Assembly: GCF_030247195.1 (NCBI RefSeq)
Contig: NC_080671.1
Location: forward strand, 205,124,897-205,188,896
Direction: 5' to 3'
Length of the DNA: 64,000 nt
Source of the DNA: Topomyia yanbarensis
Lineage: Eukaryota; Arthropoda; Insecta; Diptera; Culicidae
The notes under the pieces are model-generated. The model was not told where the DNA came from. It searched no databases and was given only the letters and a program-made list of their open reading frames with translations. The translations under genes were made by a program, and so were the position numbers. Numbering within the stretch: position 1 is the first letter of the stretch; every line of letters begins with the position of its first letter. Below, piece by piece: positions 22,730 through 34,230 of this stretch.

Positions 22730-25264
22730 GTGAACACGTTGAGAGGGAAACGCCAACACCGCCCAACTGTCATCAAGCTGTCCAATGGTTACACGGATAA
22801 GCCAGAAGAAATAGCTGAAGAACTGGCGCAACACTACAGCGAAAGATCCGCAACCTCCAGCTATTCGTCGTTGTTCCAGAGGGAGAAAGAAAAGGCCGAA
22901 CGAAACCGCATAAACTTCTCGCCAGATAGCGATGATATTTACAATTCGGACTTCACCCTGAATGAGTTGCTGTGGGCACTGGACAGAGGAAGAAGTGGCT
23001 CTTCAGGACCGGACTGCATCGGCTATCCAATGCTTCAGCGACTGCCATTGTCTGTGAAAACTGCCATGTTGGAACTTTTCAACAGAATATGGCGCAGTGG
23101 CGTATTCCCACCCTGTTGGCGAACCGGAATCATCGTACCAATTCCAAAGCCAAGCTCGGATGACGCGGGTCCAGCTGCATTCCGTCCAATCACGTTAACT
23201 AGTTGTATGGCGAAGGTGTTCGAGCGAATTGTCAACCGACGGTTAACCACCGAACTAGAGTCGAACGGGCGTCTCGACAAACGACAACATGCCTTCAGAT
23301 CCGGTCGGGGTACTGACACATACTTTGCGGAGCTGGAGAAGTCATTACCCGACCGTGACGAGCACTGTCTGATAGCGTCGCTAGACTTGGCCAAGGCGTA
23401 CGACACCACTTGGAGATATGGCATCCTACGAACACTGCAGAAATGGCAAATACGCGGAAGGATGATAAACATTGTCAACAGCTTTCTGGCAGAGAGAACG
23501 TTCCAGGTCAACGTAGAGGGGCATTTGTCGCCAGCACATCCGCTGGAAAACGGTGTACCACAGGGCTCAGTGCTCTCTGTTACACTATTTCTCGTGGCTA
23601 TCCAACCCATCTTCCGTGTCGTTCCGAATTCCGTACAAGTGTTGCTGTACGCCGACGATATCCTGCTCCTTGAATGGGGGAAGAAAGACCAGTCGCTCCA
23701 CCGAAAACTTCAGGCCGCAGTGAAAGCCGTCGATAAATGGTCGAGAAGTGTTGGATTTACGATATCTGCAACGAAATCCAGCATCTTCTATTGCAGCCCT
23801 AACGTACGCCGTGAACCCATACAGGCGATAAAGGTAGATGGTGTAGCCGTTCCAACACAAACGCTGCTGAGAACCCTCGGTGTTACTCTCGACCGATCGC
23901 TCAACTGTAAAGCGCATTGCAAAATGGCGAAGAAAACGTGCGAATCCAGGCTGCGTATCTTGAAGATGATTGGCGCCAAGCTACCCCGTGGTCAACGCGC
24001 TTCTTTACTTCAAATCGGGTCAGCAATTGTCACCTCTCGATTACTATATGGCATGGGGCTCGTAAGCAGAGGAGGAGATGCCGTCGTCCAAACACTCGCA
24101 CCTACATACAACAGAATGGTAAGGTTTGCATCTGGTGCATACGTCACGAGTCCAATTCTAGCCATTATGGCTGAAGCAGGTACTTTGCCGTTCGATCTGC
24201 TTGTCCTCCAAACCATCGCACGATTGGCTATCCGTATGTTAGAGAATAGTGGGGATAATGCTGCTCTTCCCTTGGTACATAGAGCTTCCAGTCGTTTGAT
24301 GGAGATAGTCGGAACGCCTCTTCCAAATATCTGCTCCCGCACGCGGCTAACTACTCGAAAGTGGTACGAAGCCAGACCCCAGATCGTGTGGGACATCAAG
24401 AAACGCGTAAAAGCCGGAGATCCTTCGGACACTGTCCGTCCAGTCGTCCAGGAGCTACTGACAGAACGTTTCAGCCGATCAACAGTCGTCTACACAGATG
24501 GGTCGAAAGACGATATCGCTGTCGGCGCGGGAGTTTTCGGAGAACACTATCAACAGTCGCTAGGTCTTCCACAGCAATGCAGCGTCTTCTCAGCCGAGGC
24601 ATTTGCAATAAAAACAGCGCTAACAGCATACCACACGTCTAGCGATTTGCTGATCATGTCAGATTCGGCTAGCTGTTTATCAGCAATCGAAGCCGGCACA
24701 TCCCAGCACCCGTGGATCCAACAGATTGAAAACATGCTTCGGAACCGTCCAATCAATCTGTGCTGGATTCCAGGTCACACTGGCATCCGCGGTAACGAAG
24801 AGGCAGACCGACTTGCAGGAGAAGCCAGGGGCGTTCCCCCATTGGAAATATCCGTTCCCGGAGCAGATGCCGTTATTCAAATCAAAACAACTATCCGAAA
24901 TCGATGGTACCAGCGGTGGTCAGCGTCCACCGAGGTGAAACTACGCGAAGTAAAATTCAACACAACAAAGTGGACTGACCGCGAGAATTCGGCCGACCAA
25001 CGAGTGCTAACGCGATTGCGAATAGGGCACACCCGATTGACGCACGAATTCCTGCTGAAGAGGACCTCTCCACCAGTATGCGACTGCTGTGGAGTCACCT
25101 TAGACGTTCGTCATGTGATCCTTCACTGCAGGATATACGACGAAACGAGGAAAAAGCACGACATCGAGCCGACGAGTTTACGAGCGGCGTTATGCAACGA
25201 CAACGACAGTGAGCAGAATGTTTTAAACTTCCTTAAAGAACCAAACTTGTATAAAAAAATTTGA
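22730..25264 (+). CDS. LINE ORF2 3' part: reverse transcriptase and RNase H, intact frame
   Basis: 844 codons uninterrupted. RT: FRPITLTSCMAKVFERI (about 23187), QHAFRSGRGTD, SLDLAKAYDTTW (motif A Asp), ENGVPQGSVLS, and LLYADDILLL (motif C, about 23640-23670). RNase H: YTDGSKDD near 24493, SAEAFAIKTAL near 24590, MSDSASCLSAI near 24656, and GNEEADRLAG near 24792, so all four catalytic acids are present. A C-terminal CDCCG-(8)-H-x4-C zinc-binding motif lies near 25080-25125. RT copies the element RNA and RNase H removes the template. The ATG at 22730 is not a natural start; it follows a premature TGA by six bases in the same frame. Lesions elsewhere make an autonomous element unlikely. Confidence 0.9.
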   Translation: MNTLRGKRQHRPTVIKLSNGYTDKPEEIAEELAQHYSERSATSSYSSLFQREKEKAERNRINFSPDSDDIYNSDFTLNELLWALDRGRSGSSGPDCIGYPMLQRLPLSVKTAMLELFNRIWRSGVFPPCWRTGIIVPIPKPSSDDAGPAAFRPITLTSCMAKVFERIVNRRLTTELESNGRLDKRQHAFRSGRGTDTYFAELEKSLPDRDEHCLIASLDLAKAYDTTWRYGILRTLQKWQIRGRMINIVNSFLAERTFQVNVEGHLSPAHPLENGVPQGSVLSVTLFLVAIQPIFRVVPNSVQVLLYADDILLLEWGKKDQSLHRKLQAAVKAVDKWSRSVGFTISATKSSIFYCSPNVRREPIQAIKVDGVAVPTQTLLRTLGVTLDRSLNCKAHCKMAKKTCESRLRILKMIGAKLPRGQRASLLQIGSAIVTSRLLYGMGLVSRGGDAVVQTLAPTYNRMVRFASGAYVTSPILAIMAEAGTLPFDLLVLQTIARLAIRMLENSGDNAALPLVHRASSRLMEIVGTPLPNICSRTRLTTRKWYEARPQIVWDIKKRVKAGDPSDTVRPVVQELLTERFSRSTVVYTDGSKDDIAVGAGVFGEHYQQSLGLPQQCSVFSAEAFAIKTALTAYHTSSDLLIMSDSASCLSAIEAGTSQHPWIQQIENMLRNRPINLCWIPGHTGIRGNEEADRLAGEARGVPPLEISVPGADAVIQIKTTIRNRWYQRWSASTEVKLREVKFNTTKWTDRENSADQRVLTRLRIGHTRLTHEFLLKRTSPPVCDCCGVTLDVRHVILHCRIYDETRKKHDIEPTSLRAALCNDNDSEQNVLNFLKEPNLYKKI

Positions 25265-25385
25265 AGAAAAACTGAATTGTAAATTATTATTTCAATGTTA
25301 ATGAAAGCGAAATTGAAACTATTTTTTCCGACACGAATGCACCTTTCTGGTGTAAAGTGTCTTTAATAAAGAACAACAACAACAA

Positions 25386-25561
<176 letters not shown>

Positions 25562-26180
25562 TTAAGGCTTTAACCTCCAGGGCCATTCGCCTTTTTGAAA
25601 ATAATGTGCGTTTCAAAAATTCAAAAGTCATTCAAAATACATAAAAAAATATAAATCATCAAGTCTTATTTCTATTGACTATCCTGGGCGCACTGCTTTC
25701 CGATTCTTGTGTTTATTTTCTTTCTTGGTGGTGAGTAGGGTTGCCACCTCTGGACCTTGACCTGGCTTTGACCCGGAGATTTTCACTTACCTGAGGGGTG
25801 TTGAATTTTGAGTGGAACTAGACAGAAATTGGAATCAAAGCGGAGCACCTTAATCGCTTTTTAATACTACGTTAACGTAAAGCTTCCCGGCTAAGTGCAA
25901 AGAATACAAAAGCACCAGCTATTCTCGCTGTGGAGGATAAGTCGAGCGAGCAATGCTCTCTTCCATAACTAACAGCAAAATGAGAGCAAAGGAGGCAGAG
26001 CTGCGGCATCACATGGGAAACACTATGTGGTGTCGGTTATTCATCACCAGAGGTCGCAACAAAGGGGCAAAACTCACCTCGCTAGGCAACAGTTAAAGGT
26101 CGTTGCAGGAGTGGTAACACGGGAAGAACTCGTTTGATGTTGACCTAGTCAGTTGGATTAGAACAAATCTGCCATACCTG

Positions 26181-26671
26181 CCCAGTCACCGTGCCCTAGC
26201 AGAAAGTTTGCAGAAGTTGAGCAAAGCGAAATTGACTCTGGCAGAGTTTTTGCTAGCATTTTGCATGATTTGTGCGAGAATTCTGGAAGAGAATTTACTC
26301 AAATGCAACAACCGTTTCTGACAGAAGCGGTTAAACTAACCGATGCTGCTCGATTTTAGCCAGAATCCAGCCAGGAATGTACGGTCAGGATTTTTGTACA
26401 CTTCCTGCCACAACTTTGGCAGATGTTTTGCTCGATTCGTTGTCAAATTCTACCAGGTAGGAATTGCCAGGATCTTTGCACGTTCTATTTCCGAGTTGTT
26501 CCAGGGTTTTGCTCAGTTCCTGTCAGAATTTGCCATAAAACGCGAGCGAAACCAATCTCGCTCTAGCTCAGCTAACCCGACAGAATGTGCGCAGAAATCT
26601 GACAGGGCTGCTAAATCAAGACTGATAGAAATCTGACAGAACGTTCTCTGCCAGAAAATTTGGTGACTGGG
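26181..26671. mobile_element. Nested MITE with CCCAGTCACC inverted ends
   Basis: CCCAGTCACC at 26181-26190 and GGTGACTGGG at 26662-26671 bound 491 bp that are absent from the sister copy at 47280 (TGCCATACCT/TGGTGCAGC), which gives a natural empty site. The inside is a degenerate array of words such as CAGAATTTTGCCAGAA. No clear TSD is visible. Similar wording recurs near 50090-50180. Confidence 0.75.
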
Positions 26672-27104
26672 TTGGTGCAACTGGTGATAAGCACCACTAA
26701 CAGTGAAGTGATTTGGTAAAATTGCAGCAAAATAACTTTTTACACCATTTTGACCGACTTAGTGGGATGTACCATTTCAAGCATATAGTGAAATATTACT
26801 TTCCTTAATTTGTAGTAAATTTGATTTGTTTTTTATTCTCATTGCTTTGAGCATCAGCAATATTCGGTGGACTCATCTTCGTCACCTTGAAACGAAGGGT
26901 TAGTCGGGCAAAATAAATCTGAACCAGAGTATTGGTTAACTCTGACTTTTGAATCATTTTGTAAAGAATCAATTAAATCCAAAAAAAAAAATGAAATTAT
27001 GCTTCTTCCCAGCATACCCCGAGAAATTGATGTAAAACCCGGAGGTCCGGAGATCGCTCCCGAAAACCGGAGTCACCGGGTCAAACCCGGAGGGGTGGCA
27101 ACCC

Positions 27105-28490
27105 TACACTGAGCAAAAAGCATCTGAGAATTTCATAAGTCTTGGCATATGAACCAACCTTCTGACGATGTCATTGAACGCTTTAGAATGTCATAGGCAG
27201 GCTTATGAATTCATTGATCTTTATTCATGTACTCCATAGACGTACAAATAATGTTTTTCATAAAACAGTCTTATGACTTCGCTCCAATATATGCCTTTAA
27301 GAATTTCATAAATTTTTCTCATGAAACCCATATGAGATCTGTTATTGATTCTATAAAATTGTGTTTTGTTTTTCATAAACGTCACTTTTGTGAAAAGTTC
27401 ATAATTGTTTCTTATGAATTCAGTACTGGCCTGGACGACCAACCAGGTGTTAATAGTTTCAGCACTTTTTGATTACCGCTGTTTGAAACAAAAGAAGTGA
27501 GATTTTCAGTCAAATTGCAACAATTTTTAAATTGTTTTTATGTTATTGAATAAATTACTGTGAGCATTAAATCTGTTTACATGGTTATGATTTTTACAGA
27601 AGATATCCGATTATTTGAAATGAAATGTTGTGCATATAATTAGTGTCTGACGCGTATTTTATAATAATCAAAATCATTTGAGAAGTAACAATTATTATCA
27701 TTCAGTTGTCAAGTCCAGTTTCCCAGTTGTCTAAGCCCAGTTTCCCAAGAAATATTGACGAAGCGTTGCTCATTATGTACAAATTTTAATATTTAAGGAG
27801 AGTTTTCTCTTCAATCTTCTGAAGGGATCTATACTTGGCGGTTAATTTGTCCCGAATTGAGTTCTACAAGATGACCACACGAATGAACTCATGAGGAATG
27901 ACGTTCATGTTTGACAATTCTCAGTGATTTGTTTACTTTGTCAGTTGCGTGAGTTGGAGTGCAACGGGTGGCCATCTGTTACATTCAAACTCACGTAACT
28001 CCCATGTAAACAAACCACCGAGAATTGTTAAACGAAGTTCATTCGGCTCATTTTGTGGGGTTATGTCGGTTGGTGTAAAACCTAATAAAGGTTGATTTTT
28101 ACTGTTGATTTTTTGTCTACTACAAATGCTCGAGAAATGTCAGCCATGTTCTTTTTTTATATAAATGCACAATAATATCCATAAATAAAAAACTTATGGC
28201 ATTCATTCGAACATTGTAATGAATTTCATAAGACTGTTCTATGGAAATCGTTATTTCTACTATGTTTTCTACTTATAAATGTCAGCAATTTTCGTAAATG
28301 GGCACCTATGGCGTTCATTCGGACATTTTCATAAATTTCATAAGACTGTCTTATGAAAATAATAAGAGATGGATTTGGAAAATTTCCCCTCCAAATCATA
28401 AGACAGATTTATAAAATCCATTTAAAATCCTTATGTCTGAAAGTCATAAGACGTTTTTATGGAAATTCAATGTAAATTTTGCTCGGTGTA
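27105..28490. mobile_element. TA-target MITE with CACTGAGCAAAA ends
   Basis: The ends CACTGAGCAAAA (27107) and TTTTGCTCGGTG (to 28488) are flanked by TA on both sides, as Tc1/mariner-like elements leave. The 1,382-bp interior repeats palindromic words around TCATAAGACTGTCTTATGAAA many times. It encodes nothing recognisable. It inserted after the hAT-like element to its left. Confidence 0.75.
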
Positions 28491-28503
28491 GTGGTGAGCG
28501 ATG

Positions 28504-28808
28504 GTCGGGTGCAGCGATGCCAGATTTACAGATATGTCTGTATTTTACAGACTTTTGATGGTCTCCTACAGACGTAATAAGAAATCTACAGACTTTTAAA
28601 AGAGTAACAGTGTTTAACAAAATTGCTCTAGAACAATTGTACCCGAATTCGAGCAATTCCTTCACAATATTTTTCTAATTTCAAGCTTCTTTTAAAGTGA
28701 TAACCTGGTATAAATAGGATTTACACAACCATCTACAGACTTTTACAGACATTTTAATTATTCTGGTACAGACATTTCACAAAAACATGTGGGATCGCTG
28801 GTCGGGTG
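28504..28808. mobile_element. 289-bp hAT-like MITE with 8-bp TSD GTCGGGTG
   Basis: The element 28512-28800 has ends CAGCGATGCCAGAT and, inverted, CAGCGATCCCACAT. GTCGGGTG is duplicated exactly at 28504-28511 and 28801-28808. The interior repeats TACAGAC/GTCTGTA words. Confidence 0.85.
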
Positions 28809-29427
28809 TACTCTCTGTTTGCTGATCATTCTGTCTGCCTTCCCCCTCGCTCGTGTTTGTGTCCATATCATCATCGCTAGATTGGCTCTGGTGGTCGCTG
28901 TTAAATTTTTAGTGCTTTTTGTGTTTTCGAGTTTCGTTGATATATCCGTCTTCGTTCTTGTTTATTTCTTCCCTGCGTACGTCAACTGATGGCTTTGAGA
29001 TGACGTGGAATATTGTTTGTTCGGCATTCATTTTTGGGCCGGCTGTCTTTTGTATATCATAACTTGAAGTTGAAGACTGTTTGGTAGTGGTGGTTGTAGA
29101 TGAGTTTTTTTTAGTTGTTTTGGCGCATGGCTTACCGTAGTTTTGGCGCATGGCTTACGGTTACACAAATGCAGCCTATTTGCTTATACACTGAAGTCTC
29201 TTTTTATGCGTCGTAATTCAACTTTTTAAAGCGAATTTTCGAAGTTTTTGATTTTCAATTCGCGTTTTCCACATGGATTTTCAAAATTCCGCGTTTTGAG
29301 TATAGACAAGTTTTAGATGCAAGTGATCGGAGAACTTGTCAGTGAGATGTTTGATTGACTTACTTGGTTGCAGTTGGATTAAGGAATGACATTGCCTATT
29401 TTCTGAGATACTCGTCTGACACACAAC
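28809..29427. other. Non-coding stretch
   Basis: Mixed-composition sequence with a duplicated phrase (TTTTGGCGCATGGCTTAC, twice near 29118-29160). The small ORFs match no known protein that I recognise. Confidence 0.5.
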
Positions 29428-29685
29428 TTAGGGTGCTTACAGAGTGGCGGCGAGAAGCTGAGCTGGCGCTGGAACTGACATTAGAATGCGAGATGCGAGA
29501 AACCTGCTTGCTGCAAACCAAATGGATGATGTCAGAGTGAAAGCCGAGCGGATCGGCGCCGACTGCCCGCTTTCGCTCTGACAGGCTCCATTTAATATAC
29601 TGCAAGCAGGTTTCTCGCATCTCGCACTCTAATGTCAGTACCAGCCCCAGCTCAGCTTCTCGCCGCCACTCTGTAAGCACCCTTA
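29428..29685. mobile_element. Fold-back MITE with TTA flanks
   Basis: The element 29431-29682 has ends GGGTGCTTACAGAGTGGCGG and its complement. The roughly 110-bp arms (29431-29540 and about 29572-29682) are complementary, and TTA lies on both sides. It folds into one long hairpin around a GC-rich loop (CCGAGCGGATCGGCGCC). Confidence 0.75.
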
Positions 29686-29908
29686 GAATAGGAGGCGTAT
29701 GATTTATGAGTCTCCAAATCATTTCGTTTGCATGGGATAACACTTCCACAATATTAAGACTGTCCTGCAACCACTCTCTCAGTTATTACGCATTGCTGTC
29801 GATTTCATTATAATTGCGATTATTTCATTCTAGTTCTTTCTAGTACCAGCCCCAGCTCAGCTTCTCGCCGCCACTCTGTAAGCACCCTTAGAATAGGAGG
29901 CGTATGAT
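29637..29908. repeat. 67-bp direct duplication around a 138-bp repeat
   Basis: 29637-29703 and 29842-29908 are the same 67 bp (one MITE arm plus GAATAGGAGGCGTATGAT). The 138 bp between them (29704-29841) recur at about 36305-36437, including CATGGGATAACACTTCCACA and ACTGTCCTGCAACCACTCTC. Confidence 0.75.
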
Positions 29909-31609
29909 ATAAATGTTAAAGCCATTATCATAAAAAGCTTTGGAATCGTGAAGTTATTAAAGAGCTTTTCTAAAGATTATAATTTTCCTATAAAATTTAT
30001 TTCGAAGAGTATGCAGGAAATATCAAGCAGTCCAGATGAAATAAAGAAACGCGAATTGAAATCAAATAGCATTTTTAAACTAGTTTTTATGGCTTAGTCA
30101 AATGTCTAAATAATAAATTTTCCTCTAATCTATGCTGCATATTGCGAAAGCGAATTTTCAGGTCACAAAAAACTATCTGATATATTATTTTGATCTTCAA
30201 AATTTTCGCAGTGTATTTTGAGAATCTTGATAAGACTTTCAGTGCGATTGCTCCAATTTATGCGGGTTTTTATGAACACTCAAAACTTATCCAGTTTGTG
30301 GGTTTCTAGTTTGCGCGTTTTTTGAATTTCTAAACTACCGCGACTTTTGTCCCATCGACGAGGCATCAAAATTTTCTCGAATTTTCTCATATATCTGTTA
30401 TATGCGCAGTTGATAGATATAGACTAATAGATAATTGTTCTGGTTTGTTTAGTCTTCTCCATATCAAAAATGCCAATAACAAATCCCCAAAAAGAGAATC
30501 ATTTTGAACCCTCAAAACTAGGGCATTTGTTGCTTTGAATCTATGCGGAATCCTAAATAAGATTTGCCGTATTCTCCGTAAAATAATGTACGTAAAATAT
30601 CCGCTCAATGATACCATGTCGCATCGACATTATTTCTAAAAACCATGTAAAACACGTTAACGTACAAGAGGAGCGCCAAAGCGCACTATTTAGAATCTAA
30701 AAATAGTCCCTCTTTCCTAATCTGAAAGGATATTATAAAGCTATTCAGTCTATCGTCATATAGGTAGCTGTATTAGTGAATAAAACTGAATAACAACAAA
30801 GCGTATGACACCAGGAAAACAAACAGCACTTAGGCTTGGGCAAAGTTCAATGTGTGCGTTCTGGAAACGACTTCTGCATCTATAATCGTTTTGCCCTTGC
30901 CGGATGCGTGAAATATTATGCTAACATGAAATGTCAGTCGAAAACAACGTCGTTAGTTCATGCAGGAAACTTCTCCATCAAACTCAGAATACCCAGGTTC
31001 AAAGCGGGCAATATCGACAAATAATAATCCGCGTGTCAATCACAATAACAATCAGCCAGTATGTATGCAATCATTTGGCAATGCTATAAAAGCTTTTGCT
31101 ACAAGAAGCTTTTTGTTTCCAAGCAAAAAGCGCCCTAATGTATGCTCTATTTTTCTCTTATTCTATGTTTAGACGTGCACGCTAAAATCGATGATATTAC
31201 ACAATAAGTAATACAAGCTATGTTGGGGTCAATTATGCTATCTTAAGTTGTTATGATCGTGTTATATTGCTATCAACGTTTGTTATAAATGTGATATTCG
31301 TAGAGAATTTTTTGTTAGATTTTTTGTTATTTTAACACCTAACGGATTCTACTTTATAACAAAAGGTGATAGGAAATTTTTCGTAACAAAATATAAGCAT
31401 GAGTTACAATTGTGTTATTTCCTTCTGATCGGGTAGTTTCACATGAAACATTACATTGTCACGAGTCAAATTTTATGACAGAAATAAAATATCTGCTATT
31501 CGTAACCACTTGAAATAATCAATTGATTATATCTAAAATGGCTTTTTCTTTTTTTTTTTATTTTGGCGGCACTGCTGATTGTTTCCTGTGTCCTGATCCA
31601 AGCATAGAG
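29909..31609. other. Non-coding stretch
   Basis: AT-rich with no recognised gene. Around 31180-31440, phrases such as GTTATGATCGTGTTATATTGC suggest old MITE debris, but I cannot define ends. Confidence 0.45.
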
Positions 31610-34230
31610 TAAGGGCGGGATAGTGCGCACCTAACAGTTTTCGTAAAATAACTATTGGTAGAAAAGCACTAGAAAATCGGCATGATTACAAATTAATACT
31701 CTCATCACACATCTTCAAAATGTAATACTAGATATTGCTTGGTTTTGCTTGTGATCCGAGAAATAATTATTTTCTTATGAATACTCAGTGCGCACTTTTG
31801 CCCCATGGTCGGGGCAAAAGTGCGCATAGCACGGGGCAAAAGTGCGTACTGATTAAATAGCCGATTTATTACCGCCCATAAATTAAACTAATCAATTTTA
31901 GGATATCCATCCCCTCTTACTCTTCCTTCATGCGTTGCGTTGCGTTGCGTAAGCACGGTATACTTCGTAGATTGCAGACTGATGACTCTCATTTCCAACC
32001 AGACTACTTGAGGAGCATTGTTTGGGAATAACAATTGATCCAGTCCAAGCGAGAATTTCGCCTGAGAGCCACCATTGCGGGCCACGACCATCTTTACCGT
32101 AACTTGGGATGAGAAAGGAAGTGTTGATGTGGTACTTACTTAACGGAAGGCCCCGACTCAGTGACACTCCCATAAGTACCACGGATTGGATAGTGGGTGG
32201 GTTGTTAGTCAGGATTCGCTTCAAGCAAGCGATGCGACTGAGAATATACTTTCGTGCATAAGATGTTTGAATAGTTTATTGACTGAAGGATACGTAAATG
32301 TTCTAGGCGTTTAAACTCTGGGTTATCGACTATCGAAATTGTTTCATCGAAAACAACTTGAACTCCGAACAGCCGGCTGTCGGGAGTGTTGTTGACAATG
32401 TAAAATGGACCGCAAACAATGAGTTTAAAAGTGGTATTGTGGAACATTCATAAATTATGTCACGCAAAGATTACCCAACACTAACTAAGTCTCTGTCATA
32501 TTACCACGTTATTTTTATCCTTGGTCTAATACGAATCAAATGATTTTAGTTTTTCCTTCATTTTGTAGTAGCACATTAATGCCGCTACTTGCAAAAGTGT
32601 TCATGTTCATGGAATTTCCTATATACATGGCGCAATCGTGCGTAAAACGGCCGATTGCGTCAAAGCACATCACGTGCTTCCCTCCCATTTATGTCACAAT
32701 TAGTCATATCTCTTCCTCCTAATAGCGTGGCAGAATTTATAAATCGTCCTTAAGCATATTGTGATCCCGTAACTTGAAATTTTCCACCTCGTTCGAGTAA
32801 ATGCTGCGTTCCTAAACGATATTAATGATGCACGAATCAAACACCCCCCGTTTCCAAATAGTACGTACTTATTCTCAGCTCAGTATAATTAACTGATGAG
32901 TTAATGGACTAAAAGTAAACCATTATATATGACCATAAAAAAAATATTTTATGTTGAAATGATTGCCGCAAATTGGTAATTGGATTTGAATTGATCTTGC
33001 GAATTGTCAATTCTCCACCCTCATACATAATTCAAAAGTCATACACTCAGACAAGACCATGCGTATTTCCCACACGCATTAAAGACCCAGTGGATTCGTT
33101 ACCTAGTTGGTCAAATAAACACTAAACAAACAAATAACTTAGTTTGCTCAGTCTAAAGAAATGTCAGCTCGATTAGCATCAACCGGCGGATACGTGTTCC
33201 CTTACAATGCCATCAAATGAAAGTACATTTAAAATTACATACGACAAAATATGTGCAATTCAGAATATAACGAAATGAAGATTGCTTAAATAGCATTTTA
33301 AAAAACCGGAAAAATTAGTTGCATAACCAAGGTGGTTCATTTTCAAAGATAGCACTGCTGATGAATCACTTTATAAAAATAGGTGATAAGGGACGCGGAC
33401 GAAAATAGCTGTCCACCGCCATCCCCTCTTACTCTTCCTTCATAACTATATAGTACTCCTCCCTCTGCCTCGGTTAATGTTGTTCAGTTTTCCATTATGT
33501 TGAATAAACTTGGATGGTTCATCTTTTAGACAATGTAGTTCATGATCAAAGTGTCACCCCTCGTAACATCATTATTTGTCATAGTTGGGTGGATCACTAC
33601 AAGAATTCTTGCGAATTTGCTATTTATATTGGAAATACATCTTTATTAACATACTCATAGTTTTTTGTTTGTTTTTTAATTACTCTGAGCTTTCGGCACT
33701 CTATATTTTCCCTTGAAACCAGTTATGCTGATACTCTTGTTCCTAAACCGCTCATATCAGTCGTAATTTGACCGGTGAGCTCGCAGTTATTGAAGATGCT
33801 GGTCTTTTCTTTAAATCATGGAAGAATTAGTTCAATTTTTATTGGGGCGGATATACTATGCGCACTTTTAGCCCACCGTCAGCTTTTTAATTTATTAAAT
33901 TGTTACGAAAATTACTGAATTTTTTCGTCAAATCAAATATATCTCGCAACGAACCATATGTTGAAGATTTTTAGGATACTGTAGTTTTATAGATTTATTC
34001 AAGCAGCCAATTTATGATTCCCAAAATTAAAAAAATAACATCAAGGCAGCGAAAAATGGTCCTTCCCCTTTAATTTCAAGACACTATATTCAAACCTTTC
34101 ATGCTTATATGTGCGATTAGTTGACCTAATGATATACTAAATCCATACAGAGCTGCCAGGTTCTAGCGCTTGTGTGCTTCTAAAAGTCATATGCGCACTT
34201 TTGCCCCGCGCGCACTTTTACCCCACCTTA
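31610..34230. mobile_element. Possible element bounded by TAAGGTGGGGTAAAAGTGCGC-like ends
   Basis: The left end TAAGGGCGGGATAGTGCGCAC (31610) and the right end, inverted, TAAGGTGGGGTAAAAGTGCGC (34230) are alike. The word GCGCACTTTTGCCCC or its complement recurs at 31789-31855 (three times), 33853-33874 (variant) and 34190-34218. No TSD is clear and no ORF fits a transposase, so the boundaries are tentative. Confidence 0.45.
31907..33443. repeat. 25-bp direct repeats 1.5 kb apart
   Basis: The 25 bp at 31907-31931, starting CCATCCCCTCTTACTC and ending TTCAT, recur exactly at 33419-33443. The DNA between includes a degraded TE-like piece at about 31950-32240 (words GGGCCACGACCATC and GGATTGGATAGTGGGTGG) that I cannot name. 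Confidence 0.6.

Larger units (their letters stand above)
25728..28498. mobile_element. hAT-like non-autonomous element (TAGGGTTGCC ends), later split from its TSD
   Basis: The element spans 25736-27106 with ends TAGGGTTGCCACC and, inverted, TAGGGTTGCCACCCCTCCGG; both ends carry CCGGAG/CCGGGT-rich sub-terminal sequence. The 8-bp TSD GTGGTGAG is at 25728-25735. Its partner is displaced to 28491-28498, because a TA-target MITE (27107-28488) inserted at the last two bases of the element. A 491-bp element (26181-26671) is nested inside. A second copy without that nested piece lies at about 46985-47701. There is no transposase. Confidence 0.85.
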
